This document shows, piece after piece, positions 21,097 to 32,467 of a DNA stretch of 64,000 bases (its first letter is position 1; each line of letters begins with the position of its first letter). A program made the translations under genes and the position numbers. The notes beneath the pieces were generated by a model. It was not told where the DNA came from. It was given only the letters and a program-made list of their open reading frames with translations, and ran no database searches. This DNA is from Tiliqua scincoides (lineage: Eukaryota; Chordata; Lepidosauria; Squamata; Scincidae), in assembly GCF_035046505.1 (NCBI RefSeq), contig NC_089826.1:7730254-7794253 (forward strand), written 5' to 3'.

Positions 21097-22057
21097 CAGG
21101 GGTGCCCAAACACTGGCCCTGGGGCCACGTGGCCCTTGAGGACTGCCAATCCAGCCTTCAAGTTGCCCCCAGTCTCCAATGAGACTGGCCCTCCAGAGAT
21201 TTGCTGGAGCCTGCGCTGGCCTGATGCAACTGCTCTCAGCGTGACAGCCAACTGTTCAACCTCTCGCATGAGCTGTGGGACGAGGGCTCCCTCCACTGCT
21301 TGCTGTTTCACATCTGTGGTGTGGCAGCAAAGGAAAGACTAGCCTTGCTTTGTGCCAGACCTTTTATGTCAGGTCTAGGTTCTGGATATGGCAGAAACAC
21401 AGCCAACAAGGTGGTTCAGGAACAGGTGCAGATTGCTGGAGTCAGCAGGATCAGCAAACACCTGTGACTGCCTCACCCTGGGTGTGGCTTAGCCTACACT
21501 GATTGGCCACTCCAACTACTTAATGTTTGGTCTGTTGAGCTTCCAGTGCAGCAGTAGGAGTGTAGTAGGAGACTACTGAACTGCTGCCAGTAACTTGGGA
21601 GGCTGGATGTGAGTATATACATGTTGTTACTGACCATGGAATGAACTTTGACTGTGTATCTTGGAAAACTGATTTGGATTTGTTGTTTATGGACTGACTG
21701 CTCATCGTGCTGACTAGGAACGTTTACTGATTATTCTACTTGTGATAACCCTTGCTCTGAAATATAACCACTGCATTCAAAGAACTCTGCTGGTGTATGC
21801 TGTTTTGTGTGCCTGCTCATCCAAGGTTCCATGCAACTCTTTACCAGCCAAAGGGTTGCAGCTTTAACATTTTATAGGCCTTGAGCTATTTCAAGATATA
21901 CATACATTCATTCATTCATATAAGTTCCATCTCTAATATATTCATTTATGTAAATTTATTCAAATTTGAAATGTAAATTAATTCTTTTTTTCCTGGCCCC
22001 CGACACATTGTAGGACAGATGATGTGGCCCTCCTGCCAAAAAGTTTGGACACCCCTG
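21097..22057. mobile_element. hAT MITE, family H4, copy split by a solo LTR
   Basis: Starts CAGGGGTGCCCAAACACTGG and ends AAGTTTGGACACCCCTG. Flanks are CTTTGGGG (21089-21096) and CTCTGGGG (22058-22065), seven of eight identical. Without the inserted LTR, the MITE would be about 453 bp, as expected for the family. Confidence 0.9.
21367..21869. mobile_element. Solo LTR of an endogenous LTR retroelement (fossil)
   Basis: A 503-bp segment beginning TGTCAGG and ending TTTAACA, flanked by the 5-bp duplication TTTTA (21362-21366 and 21870-21874). TG...CA ends and a 5-bp duplication are typical of retroviral-type or Ty3-like LTRs. No internal region is present, so this is what recombination between two LTRs leaves. 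It is younger than the hAT MITE it sits in. Confidence 0.72.
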
Positions 22058-22065
22058 CTCTGGGG

Positions 22066-22635
22066 TATCGGTAACAGAAGTCATTAGTAGAGAAAGGGTG
22101 TTAAGTGACATGGAGTTGTGCCCAAATAACATTTCCTTGGGAGGCCTTGGTGGATAGGCTTAATTTAGGTGTCGGACTGCCCCCATATCTGAGAGTTGAG
22201 AAGAAATGTCCCCCTAGATAGGCTTGTGGTTCTGGTTGGTGTTTCTGTTTTCATTCTCCTTCATTGTCTAACTTGACTTAGTGCCTGATCATATCCCCCA
22301 GTTCCTCTGCCAATGCAACTATGCTGGTGGAGAGCACACTACATCCAATAGTGGGGGGGACTGGACAGCCAGCAGGACCCCTCCCCACAGAAGGTTGACA
22401 TATTGGTCTCCTTGGACACATACCAGCCATTTTGCTGGTATATGTCTGAGGGGAGAAAAGTGGCAAGGCAACCTGGGAAAGAGGGAATAGGATATTGGTG
22501 TATGCTGGTGCCCTCAAGATCTACCCCCTCCTCCAAACTCCCCCTGCCCCTCTCCCTCCCTGCCCATGACACATGTCCATGGCATTACTGGTTCCGACAG
22601 AGGTCTCTGGAGCTGCTACCGCAGCTCGTGCTACA
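22066..22635. other. Intron sequence; possible family K remnant
   Basis: A stretch at about 22285-22600 (GATCATATCCCCCAGTTCC, GCCAATGCAACTATGCTGG) loosely recalls the GC-rich core of the family K elements. It is too diverged to delimit. Confidence 0.25.
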
Positions 22636-22643
22636 CTCTAGCC

Positions 22644-23108
22644 CAGGGGTGCCCAAAGTTTTTGGCAGGAGGGCCACATCATCTCTCTGACACTGTGTCA
22701 GGGGCTGGGGAAAAAAGAATTAATTTACATTTAAAATTTGAAAAAAATTACATAAGTTTACATAAATTAATATACTAGAGGTGGAACTTATATGAATGAA
22801 TGAAGGTCTTGCAATAGCTCAAGGCCTATAAAAGGCCTTGCACAAAGCAAGGCTGGCCTTTCCTTTGCTTCCGCTACTGCATCACAGACATGAAACAAGC
22901 AAGCAGTGGAGGGAGCCCTCATTCCACAGCTCATGCAGGAGGTCAAGTAGTCGCCCTCACGCTGAGAGCAGTTGCGTCGGGCCAGTGTGGGCTCCAGCAA
23001 GTTTCCCGAGGGCCAGAGGCTCATTGGAGACTGGGGTCTCCCTGAGGGCCACATTGGGAGTCCTCGAGGGCCGCAAGTGGCCCCAGGGCCAGGGTTTGGG
23101 CACCCCTG
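22644..23108. mobile_element. hAT MITE, family H4, full-length copy
   Basis: Starts CAGGGGTGCCCAAAGTTTTT and ends GGTTTGGGCACCCCTG. Flanks are CTCTAGCC (22636-22643) and CTCTAGTC (23109-23116), seven of eight identical. It is non-coding. Confidence 0.9.
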
Positions 23109-23934
23109 CTCTAGTCCACCATTCTCCTTTCCTCCTCCTCCTCCTCCAATCCTTTCTTCTTTTTCCAGTAGGAAAAAGGGGTAAGTGGGACACACAGCAG
23201 TTCGTATGTTATCTGGGGAAAGATCACAACTTGGTGGTTTAGTACATACTTGGCCCACTTAATGCAAATGCCATCTGCAGCATTTCCACTTAAAGGATCT
23301 CAAGTGACTGGGTGGGAGAGACCTTGAGAGAGATGCTACTACCCCAGGTGGTACTGCGTTGGATGGACCAATGGTGTCTCTTGGAATAAAGCAGTTTTCC
23401 ATACATGCTCACATTGGATCGTATGGACCAGGAGGGTATATTTTTAAATTCTATATATTAATAGTATTGGCAGCTCTCCCAATTGCTCTTGCAGGGCTAG
23501 TTGTGGTAGGAATAAATGAATTTAGCTATACATGAGGACAGTCAGAAGGCTCCGGTGGACAAAAGATATATTCGTTGAACATTCATCTCAATTTAGGCAA
23601 AAGATGATGATGGCTTTTCTCTTCTCAGTGCATTCTTGGTATGCAATTGTTTTGTTGCTTTTTTGTTTGTGCTGCGGAGTTGCTGTGCCTCATCCAAGAT
23701 TTCAGAACAACCATAATAAGACTAACATGGAAAGCTCATTACAGTTCAGTATAACAGAATGTTCCAGCCCTAGGAAGGCGTAACTTTTGTTCTACTTCGA
23801 AGCTATTTGCTCTCTGTCTCCTTAGCATCCTCATGAGCAGAACCATCTCAGTTTCTTTACCATATGTACATGTGAAGTCGCTGTCTACTAAGTTAGACCA
23901 CTGGTCTGTCTAGCCTATTACTGGTCCCTGACTT
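23109..23934. other. Intron sequence with a partial tRNA SINE 3' end
   Basis: The block GCGTTGGATGGACCAATGGTG near 23355 matches the 3' part of the tRNA-derived SINE family, with a plausible upstream remainder from about 23310. The rest is unremarkable. Confidence 0.35.
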
Positions 23935-23944
23935 TTATTTATTT

Positions 23945-24392
23945 GTTGGCAACCTTCAGTCTCGAAAGACTCTGGTATCGCGCTCTGGATGGTGGTTCTG
24001 GCACAGCGTCTAGTGTGGCTGAAAAGGTCGATTCGGGAGTGACAATCCCTTCCACGCTGGGAGCAAGTGCAGCCTGTCCCTGGTCTGTCTCCCTGGCTAT
24101 GGGCCTTCCTTCTTTGCCTCTTTGCCTCAGACTGTTGGCCAAGTGTCTCTTCAAACTGGGAAAAGCCATGCTGCACAGCCTGCCTCCAAGCGGGCCGCTC
24201 AGAGGCCAGGGTTTCCCACTTGTTGAGGTCCACTCCTAAGGCCTTCAGATCCCTCTTGCAGATGTCCTTGTATCGCAGCTGTGGTCTACCTGTAGGGCGC
24301 TTTCCTTGCACGAGTTCTCCATAGAGGAGATCCTTTGGGATCTGGACATCATCCATTCTCATGACATGACCGAGCCAACGCAGGCGTCTCTG
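23945..24392 (-). mobile_element. LINE family T, 3' fragment, copy T1
   Basis: On the - strand this is the C-terminal coding part plus the short 3' tail of LINE T; the frame at 23910-24362 reads KDLLYGELVQGKRPTGRPQL, SQFEETLGQQSEAKRQRRKA, then a Cys-rich segment (C-x2-C-x12-H-x3-C type finger) followed by TTIQSAIPESFETEGC. It is flanked by the 10-bp duplication TTATTTATTT (23935-23944 and 24393-24402). It is 5'-truncated, as is normal for LINEs. Confidence 0.88.
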
Positions 24393-24605
24393 TTATTTAT
24401 TTACAAATATATATCCCACTTTATCTCCCAAATGGGCATTCAAAGCTAACTCAAATACGTCTGACATGGATGTCCAAGTTACATACAAACTTCTGGAACA
24501 GAACTGGGGCACCACTTGGGGACTACAGCACAATCCTATACATGTTTACTTAGGAGTAATTCCCATTATATTCAATGGAACATTCAGGTTAATAGCCCAA
24601 TCTTA
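24393..24605. other. L2-like 3' relic and a short family K palindrome
   Basis: TTTATTTACAAATATATATCCCACTTTATCTCCCAAATGGGC (24398-24440) resembles an L2-like 3' end in - orientation. A decayed 90-bp family K MITE (CAATCCTATACATGTTTACT ... TAGCCCAATC) follows at about 24530-24604. Confidence 0.4.
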
Positions 24606-25299
24606 TCCCCCCCCCCTCACTGGTGCAGCCACACCAAAAAGGCACACACTGTATCCAGTGGCGGGGGTGGGGGGTCAGAGTGAGAGGCTTTGGAAGGGAA
24701 AGGGAATTAAATCTCTTTTCCCCTCTGTATCCTCCCACCCTGCAATGGGTCTCCTCAGATCTGCTCCAACAATTTCGCTGGAGCAAGTCCGAGGAGAGTG
24801 CTGCCAGAGGAAATAAGATCTGGCATGCATTGTCACAGAGGGACAACCTGCCTGCCCCTGCATGTATGTTGGCAAGAGGGGATGCACTGCTTTTTTGCTG
24901 AGAGGTAGCTCAAGAATTAGGCATTTGCTGGGGCCTCAAGGCTGGCAGTGGACCAATTGCTCCAACAATGCAACATCCTCCTTTTGCATATAGCACATAA
25001 GAGGTTTGGAGACAGTGTGAGAGACTGCATGGTTTCCATGCCTCACACCCCTTCCATCTGGAAGAGAGGTCACCTAAGAACTCTCCAGATCCTGGGATTG
25101 GCACTGCCAGACTCGATGCCAGAGAACTTATGAGGAAAGCCAACTAGGTCAAGTTGGACCTGAGAGAGCTGAGCAGATCAAACTAAGAGGGTACAGTATG
25201 AGTTAAAGCCAAGAAAGTCGGCCTCTGCCAGAAACAAAATCTCAAAACAGAAAGCTACTCCAGTACCCACGAACCTGTTCAGGGAGATGCTCCAGTGTG
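24606..25299. other. Intron sequence without recognised features
   Basis: GC-rich start, then unremarkable sequence. Open frames on both strands overlap and carry no domains. Confidence 0.4.
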
Positions 25300-25317
25300 C
25301 ATCAATCTCTTCCATTG

Positions 25318-25442
25318 CTTCTTCAGGGACAATCAGTAGCTATCCAGATGTTTCTGACACAGGTCTTTACCTAGCTCTATCTAGAAATACCAGGGACTGA
25401 ACCTGGGACCTTCTATGTGCTGTGCTGTTGAGCTATTGCTTG
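25318..25442 (-). mobile_element. tRNA-derived SINE, - orientation
   Basis: The complement of CAGGGACTGAACCTGGGACC (25391-25410) gives a B box (GGTTCAGTCC), and the complement of TGTGCTGTTGAGCTATTGCT gives an A-box-like AGCTCAACAGCACA. It is old and 3'-trimmed. Confidence 0.5.
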
Positions 25443-25523
25443 CCTTCCTCTTCTTTACACTGGGAACAAAACAAACCATGCACAAGCCTTGAGCTGCTCC
25501 AGTGGATTAGGTGGTGGTTGCAG

Positions 25524-25685
25524 TGGTGGCGTAGCTGGAGAGGGGGCAGAGCACTCAGGCTGGCTGCGAGGCGGGCAGGTGGCCCCTCCCTTCGGAGCCA
25601 TGCCCGGCATGGCTCCAAAGGGAGGGGCCGCTTTCCCGCCTCGCAGCCAGCCTGAGTGCTCTGCCCCCCTCCAGCTACACCACTG
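25524..25685. mobile_element. Palindromic hAT MITE, subfamily H2b, copy 2
   Basis: A long inverted repeat with arms GCGTAGCTGGAGAGGGGGCA and GAGCACTCAGGCTGGCTGCG. A perfect 8-bp duplication, GGTTGCAG, lies at 25516-25523 and 25686-25693. The centre contains ATGCCCGGCAT. It matches 18054-18193 in design but with different arm bases. Confidence 0.85.
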
Positions 25686-25693
25686 GGTTGCAG

Positions 25694-27620
25694 TCATGTG
25701 GCTATTGAAGGTGCAAACTGGGCCTGCCATTTTCCACAGTCCATTAGTGCATCTAATTTGATCAAAAAGAGTGTTAGTTGCCAAGCAATAGAGTAAGTCA
25801 TTTTGGATCTGGCACATGGGAAGAAGTGGTGCTGGGTGCCAGTTTAACAAGACCGGAACAGCTGTCTTTGTTCCAAGATGACCATTGCTGCCTTCAAGGC
25901 AGGGAGGGAACCTGAAACATTTTTGCTTATGTTCTACAAATGGCCTTATTCTGCATGGGCACACAGCCCACAAAGCTGTTTGGCAACTGAAGGACTCAAT
26001 TAGGGTATCCAGTGGTAGCCAAACAAAAGATCTGCACCATGGTAATTAGTTAAAGAGTGGATGCTTTTTTCCTGCCCCCTTTCTAGAAATCCATCAGTGA
26101 CAGAATGCATAATATTGGAGCCACTTGAGTAGCGGGGCAGCGTGGGAGGGTAGCTAGATTCTTTTAAACCAGGTTTATCATCCTGGCCTTCATGGTGGTA
26201 TTAAATTCTTCTGAATGTCTTAGGGCTCAGTTCCCTGACTTAGATCCCTCCCAAAGTTGCTGTTAACTGCAGAGTGGAAAACTTACAGGCTCTACTATTG
26301 GACCCCTACAGCTATCAGCAGCTTCAGATTTAAGGGTTCCAAGTCAGGGAATTGGAGTGGATGGAGGAGGGTTGGGTACCCGCCATGCTGGAGCCCTGAT
26401 CCAAGTGTGTGGTGGGGTGGGGTGGGGGTTAAGGCACCTGTAGCTGCTCATAGAAAAAGAAAATTACATTGAGGGTTCAAATCATGACCTTCCAAAATAG
26501 TGTTGGGAGACAGATGGTTGATTTTTTTCAGTGAGTTTAAAGTTGTATTGCATGGGTGGCATTGATAGTCAAGGGGTATTTGCTTATCTTTCTAGCAGCT
26601 CTTTAGTTCATTGCGAAGTTATTTGTGGAGAAAAACTGCTTGTGTGAAAATCAGCTCACAAGAGAGAAGCCACGGTCTCCCTCCCATGTTCCAGAGAGCG
26701 CAAACCGCTTGCACGCGCAATTTATTTCCCACAAAAAAAGGATTGTCAGAACTGGACGGTCAGAGGTTTTGTGAGAACGAGGAAGGGTTACTCCTTAAAA
26801 AAACAGGCCCAAACTGGTTTGACCAGGAACAACAGGGGGCCAACAGAAACGAGTGAGCCCCCCACGGGAAACAATGCCTTTCTCATACCACTTTGAACTT
26901 TCCTCCAGACCATTGTCTCTCTCTCCAGTCTGTAGCTGGTTGCACTGATGGAAAAGTACAGTGCCTCACTAGAGCACTGCTGCCCTCTTTGGGCCACTGA
27001 AGTGGAATCGCAAGAAAGTTTTGCCCATCAAATGGAAATGAATTATGTTTTGCTTGTAATAGAACTAGCAAACAACTCCCAAGCTCTGCTATGCACACTT
27101 TAGAAGAGGAATGTAAAGGCAGCCTACACGACTTCAAGATTTCAGACAGTGATTCCCAACCTGGGGGTCCTTATACCTGCAAGCGGGGTGAAAACCAGTG
27201 TCTGGAAGGGCCCATTAAACTCAGCTGAGGGACTAGCCTGCTGGGGGTGGAGCCCGCAAGCCTACTGACTTGCTGGGGACTGATTGACTGATTGTTCTGC
27301 TCGTCCTCGTTGGCAGGTGTGTACTATTTCACCACAGGGCTTGCCAGAGGCACAAGCCTTTGGCGTGAGCCGAAGGGCAAGGGCCAAAGGGCTTTTTGCC
27401 CGTGGCTCTTAGCCCAGGGGCTCATGCCACTGTTGCCAGTCTCTGACAAGGCTCCCAAGACGGTCAGCAGCTGTCTCCTGAGTTCCCCTCATCACTTCGT
27501 ATCCAAAGCTCTGGAGGAAGATGACTGCCAGCTAATATTTCCACAACAGAAAAGTGCTCCCCCAGTTTGCAATCATCAGGACGTGGGTCTCCACAATTTT
27601 TACATCCTTTTTTGACAAGG
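25694..27620. other. Unique-looking intron sequence
   Basis: No gene was recognised. A lone hAT-like end (CAGTGATTCCCAACCTGGGG) at about 27147 has no visible partner. The last few hundred bases may belong to the 5' UTR of LINE X, whose left end I cannot place. Confidence 0.4.
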
Positions 27621-27764
27621 ATTCCTTATGAAGGTTCTGCTGCTTTTATTGACCTTTACGTCCTACAGACTGTGGACTTTAGATTTAATTATTTGTAGTC
27701 CTTGTGGCATGTGCCAGATTCCAGCAAGTTATTTCTCCAGTTGGAAACAAAGAGAAAAATTATT

Positions 27765-28642
27765 ATGGGACGGAAAAGGTCCCACTCCCTTGAGAGTGCA
27801 GAGGGAGAAAAGTTATCTCTGGCAACTAAGCAATCCAAGATTGAAGATTTCTTTGCATTAACAAAGACGCCATTAAAGGAGCAGAGCAATCCAGATTATT
27901 TGGAGGCTGCGTGTGCAAATGAGAGCCGTTTAAGGCAACCCTCTCCTAAAGTTATGCAGGAGGGTAGCTGCTTATTATGTGTGAGAAAAGCTAATAATCT
28001 GAAGGGAAATACAGATATTGAATTTTTAATCAACCAGAATTTCCTCATGGCTGAGATACTTCAAGCAATATCTACCCAGCTTGACTGCATCACCAATCTG
28101 CTTCAGGACAGGGACAAAAATTTACAGCCAGAGAATTAGGTGAATGCCCAGACAAGAAGTAGGGAGACTGGATTTATAAATAGAAGAGCTACCCCTGCGA
28201 CACAGCCTGGCAGTCACTCTACACAGACAGCCTTTGAGAAAGATTCTGTTGCCCTTAAGTTGGATATAAACAGTTTAGTTATTAATATCTCCCCTTTCTG
28301 GGGGAGACATATAGACTGGTCCTCTAAATGGAAGACCAGGCAGCATCTTGCGTTCCTTCTCAGGAAGACCCCTGCTGCGATAGATCTTTATAAGCTGGAA
28401 AGTTTGCCCAACATGAAACATCAGGAGCATTTTCTTATTCATTTTTGGACAACCAAAATCCCAAGGCGGTTTCTTGCACAGGCCTCCGAGTTATCTGGCT
28501 TTGGGATGAAGGTGCATCGGCACTTTAGAGATTCTGTATTACATAAGCTTGAGCTAACCTCTGTGAAGCAAGGTGAGGGTGCCAAGGAGGCTATTAAAAC
28601 TCGGAAGGGGATCCTTGTGGTGAAACCTGAAGCATCATGTCT
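27765..28642 (+). pseudogene. LINE X ORF1, first part, with a PCNA-interaction-like motif
   Basis: The frame begins MGRKRSHSLESAEGE at 27765 and runs to a TAG at 28137-28139, then continues in the same frame from 28140, so one in-frame stop breaks it. Residues QSKIEDFF (27831-27854) fit the PIP-box consensus Q-x-x-[ILMV]-x-x-[FY]-[FY]. The C-terminal part reads INISPFWGRHIDWSSKWKTR and FLIHFWTTKIPRRFLAQASE, rich in aromatic and basic residues. It resembles an RNA-binding ORF1 in position only; I do not recognise the family. It is cut by the LINE T insertion at 28643 and probably resumes at about 29281-29677 (LSEEEMDAKLLSSFGHLP, RQESLVCALKDIKQSSIANA). Confidence 0.6.
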
Positions 28643-29273
28643 GAGTACACTTCTGTACTGCAGCGAGTCATGGACTCTTCACTCACAACAGGAGAGGAAA
28701 CTGAATGCTTTCCACATGCGCTGCCTCCGATGTATTCTCAGCATCACCTGGCAGGACAAAGTTCCAAACAACACAGTCCTGGAACGTGCTGGAATCCCTA
28801 GCATGTATGCACTACTGAAACAGAGACGCCTGCGTTGGCTCGGTCATGTTGTGAGAATGGATGATGGCCGGATCCCAAAGGATCTCCTCTATGGAGAACT
28901 CGTGCAAGGAAAGCGCCCTACGGGTAGACCACAGCTGCGATACAGGGACATCTGCAAGAGGGATCTGAAGGCCTTAGGAGTGGACCTCAACAAGTGGGAA
29001 ACCCTGGCCTCTGAGCGGCCCGCTTGGAGGCAGGCTGTGCAACATGGCCTTTCCCAGTTTGAAGAGACACTTGGCCAACAGTCTGAGGCTAAGAGGCAAA
29101 GAAGGAAGGCCCATAGCCAGGGAGACAGGCCAGGGACAGACTGCACTTGCACCCAGTGTGGAAGGGATTGTCACTCCCGAATCGGCCTTTTCAGCCACAC
29201 TAGACGCTGTTCCAGAACCACCATTCAGACCGCGATGCCAGAGTCTTTCGAGACTGAAGGTTGCCAACTAAGA
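28643..29273 (+). mobile_element. LINE family T, 3' fragment, copy T2, nested in LINE X
   Basis: The frame reads SESWTLHSQQERKLNAFHMR, ITWQDKVPNNTVLERAGIPS, KQRRLRWLGHVVRMDDGRIP and the C-terminal finger (CTQCGRDCHSRIGLFSHTRR). It ends with the tail CAGAGTCTTTCGAGACTGAA, then GGTTGCCAAC. Short duplications, CATGTCT, lie at 28636-28642 and 29274-29280. The insert happens to continue the ORF1 frame, so an artificial 381-codon frame (28140-29285) spans both elements. Confidence 0.85.
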
Positions 29274-29822
29274 CATGTCTGTTAGATCAACCTACGCCAA
29301 CAGATCTGCCCACGCCAATAGCATCAACTAATGTAAAATCAGGAAGCTTCCCTATTGTCTTGAGCCAGACATCCCCCTTAATCTCTTGCAAACAATTACA
29401 GAGGAGTGTCTCCACACCTGGCCTGTCAGAAGAAGAGATGGATGCCAAGCTCCTGTCTTCATTTGGACATTTGCCTTCTAACGAACAAGATGTTATGATT
29501 ACAAGACAAGAATCTCTGGTTTGTGCCTTGAAAGATATTAAACAGTCATCTATTGCCAATGCCCTTGCAGCTGTCTCCAGATTCTCTGGCCAAAACTTGT
29601 CAGAGGTGATTCCAAAGAACAAGCGTCTGCCCTCCTCGAAGAGGCCCTGTCAACGCACTAGAACCAACAGTGATAGTTAAAAGGGCTTCCTTATTGTCCA
29701 ATGTGAGTGTTCCTATGGACAACCTTGGTCTAGGCGCAATAACTGTAGACTGCAATTCAAACCAGCAGTCAGCTGAGGCAGGCTTGGCCTGACTACACAA
29801 GGATAAGCCTGCGTTGGACCGA

Positions 29823-30620
29823 ATGAAATTTTTGTTAATTGCTTCTTGGAACATTGCAGGCTGTACCCGCCGTAAAAGCCAGGATGTTTCTTTTTTTCAT
29901 CAGAACTACGGCATAGTTTTACTTCAAGAAACATGGACAGATAAAGAACTTAGTTGCTGATGGTTACCATTCTTTTAGTGTTGGGGTTACTCTGGGGGTA
30001 GGGCTAGGGTGGTTGAAAGGAGGTTTGGGGATCCTGGTCACCTCTTTAAATATCATATGCAGAGAGCTGCACCCCTTAGATAATCAGGCTATGGCTATTA
30101 GCTTCAAATTGGGAACCCAAACAGTACTGGTGGTGAATGTCTATCTTACCCCACAACAAGCAAGAGTTCACATTAATAAGTCCTGGGCTGACTTGGAACG
30201 ATATATTGAAGATCTAATCTCTGATAATTCAGTAGATATGGTTCTCTTGGAGGGGGGGGGGATTTTAATGCCCGCACTGGTTCAAATGGCTGTCCCTTTA
30301 ATAGGATGGCCAAGGGTAAACTGGCAATCCAGTGCGATGAACACACTTATTTATATCTTCCAAGTCTTTCAAAAGATAGCAAGGTAAATTTTGCTGGTAC
30401 TTGGTTGCTCGCTATGGCTCAGAATCTCAACCTTCATATCTTAAATGGAGTCACGATAGGAGACTATCCAGGGGAATTTACTTCTATAGCAGGAGCAAGG
30501 TGCAGTACCATTGATTATTTTTTGGTCTGCAACAGTTTACTTCCCTGGGTTGAAAGTTTGCGAACTATAAATGGCTTGGCGGATCACCTGAGCTCTCCTG
30601 ACTTCCACCCTCCAGCTTGA
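29823..30620 (+). pseudogene. LINE X endonuclease (APE-type) domain
   Basis: APE endonucleases nick the target DNA and prime reverse transcription. The start MKFLLIASWNIAG at 29823 and LLQETWTDKELS shortly after are the first two conserved APE motifs (N and E active-site residues). Further on come a GGGDFNAR-like block broken by a G run at about 30252-30262, then DYPGEFTSIAGARCSTIDYF and a final ADHLSSPDFHP resembling the family's SDH motif. Stops near 29957 and frameshifts show that it is dead. Confidence 0.75.
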
Positions 30621-30629
30621 GCTAACCGT

Positions 30630-30995
30630 AAGATATCTTTCCTACTGTGCACGGATGATACAGTTATCTTTTCAAGGACCCCAGTGGGACTTAGAAGGGC
30701 CCTTAATAGTTTTACTCTTTTCTGTGAAGAAAACCACCTGGTCACTAATGACCAGAATACCAAGATTATATCCTTTGGCAAGAGACCTAAGTGCAGGCCC
30801 CGGAGATTTAATGGCCATAAGATAGAACAGGTGAGTTCCTATAAATATATGGGTGTAATGCTGCACTCCACTGGAACGAGAACTGCTCATCACGAATCTG
30901 TGGCGGCAGCTGGCCAGAATTCTGCAAGTACATTAACTAAGTTCTTTTGTGTTAAAGGTGGCCATTATATTCCGGCAGCAATTAGATTACTGTAG
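30630..30995 (+). pseudogene. LINE X reverse transcriptase remnant (motif C and thumb)
   Basis: The stretch LSYCARMIQ in one frame and CTDDTVIFS in another correspond to the YADD motif region (CTDD here); then come RALNSFTLFCEENHLVTNDQ and QVSSYKYMGVMLHSTG, matching the thumb region of LINE RTs (NxxKT ... FKYLGV). The upstream palm motifs A and B are absent. The frame is broken at 30992 by a DNA transposon. Confidence 0.65.
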
Positions 30996-31066
30996 ATACT
31001 CACGTATAGTACATGAAATTTTTGCCAAGTAATCCAGCTCCAATTCTCACTTGATCAAGTGATCAG

Positions 31067-31135
31067 GATCAGGAGATCTCCTGATCTCCTCCTCCTCCTC
31101 CTGATCTCCTCCTGATCTCCTGATCTCTGAGTCAA
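31067..31135. repeat. GATCTCCT-type simple repeat with a perfect 20-bp palindrome
   Basis: 31067-31086 reads GATCAGGAGATCTCCTGATC, a perfect palindrome. It is followed by repeated TGATCTCC and CTCCTC blocks to 31135. Confidence 0.85.
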
Positions 31136-31658
31136 TCAGAGGGCAGAGCCTTTCAACTCTGAACAGTTTCTTTCTCAGCTGAGCTATTGCTCAGCTCAGG
31201 CAAGCACCTATAGTTGCTATAGTTACTTCCCACTTGCTATTTCTTATAGTATCCAGTTACTTATAGTTGCTATAGTTACTTTCCAGGGACATTCCAGCCA
31301 AAGTTAACCTTTTCTTCTCCTTCCTTCTGCTGTAGCCTGGTTCTGCTTGGCAAATGCTTGCAAAGCAGGTCTGTTTTTTCAAATGCCAGGATGGGACCCT
31401 CCTTCCCAGGCTATAATTCAGTGCACCCTTACATAAGAGTAACACCTATGGAAAGCAGTGAGTCTACTTCTGAGTAAAAAGGGTTGCAAATATCTCATCT
31501 CTCTGCTGTGAATTGAATTGCACACTCCCAGTTATGTGTTATGGGTTGTATGCTGTATGTAGAGCTTCTGTCTTAACACACCAGACACCTTAAAGGTATC
31601 TGATTCATGGTTCTCCTCATGTCCACCTTAAAGGTGGATTTGATTCATGGAACTCCTG

Positions 31659-32140
31659 TAGTGGTTCCCAACCTTTTTCACTTGCATACACCTCGGCAAT
31701 AATAAATTGTACCCTTCATATTAGCAAAATGTTTGTAATAATACAAGCCCTCATCTCCTCTCTATGAAAACCCAGACTTCATGCATTTATCACAGTGTTT
31801 TCTCTTTTTATCTGTTTGAGGAACAGAAGACTCTGCCTTTGCACTATTTTGCACCAGAAGTGTGCTGACAAATTCTGGGTGATTGATCACTTTCCATATT
31901 ATGTTTCAGCTGTTTTACTGTGCTGGTTTTCAATCACTGGTTCATAGATGACCCAAAACTAGCTATTGGTGGGGCTTTCACAGCCAACTAGCTACCTCCC
32001 TTCCTGCCTTGCTGGTCCTTGCAAGGCATTCTGGAGCACGGCCTGCCTTTTTCTGCCATTCTGCCATTCTTTTTCAAATACCCCTAAAGGTCCTGTTGAG
32101 TGTCCCTGGGAGTACGTGAATACCAGGTTGGGAACCACTG
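31659..32140. mobile_element. hAT-type MITE, family H5, copy 1
   Basis: Left end TAGTGGTTCCCAACCTTTTT and right end AGGTTGGGAACCACTG form the terminal inverted repeat. The flanks do not give a clean 8-bp duplication. A relative with similar ends is at 51800-52608. Confidence 0.65.
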
Positions 32141-32467
32141 TTTTACTGGTATGTAGTTTACAGTGCACTTACTCTGATAGTGTTTACAAAAAGGTGGTGA
32201 AGACCAGAATTTAAAAAAGAATAAAAATGTATCTTATGATCTTTTTCTATGTTTTTAATAAATTAGAGACTACAATTCCTAGGTAACAATTAGTGGTAGG
32301 TTATTTTTCAGGATCTGGCCTCTGGTAAAATCAGACAAAACTATAGTCAGACACCCCCCTAAGTTTAACCCCCAACTTATCCATGGACCATAGAAAATTC
32401 CAGGATTGTTGGCTCAAAATATGCCCTCGACTTATCTGTGGAGTCGACTTATAGGTGAGTATCTGCG

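Noticed and set aside
23532-23783. 83-codon frame with a signal-peptide-like hydrophobic stretch (VLLLFCLCCGVAVP)
   Set aside because: Short, isolated, with no splice context; hydrophobic runs arise easily from T-rich intron DNA.
24466-24816. 116-codon + strand frame
   Set aside because: It covers a decayed family K MITE and GC-rich non-coding DNA.
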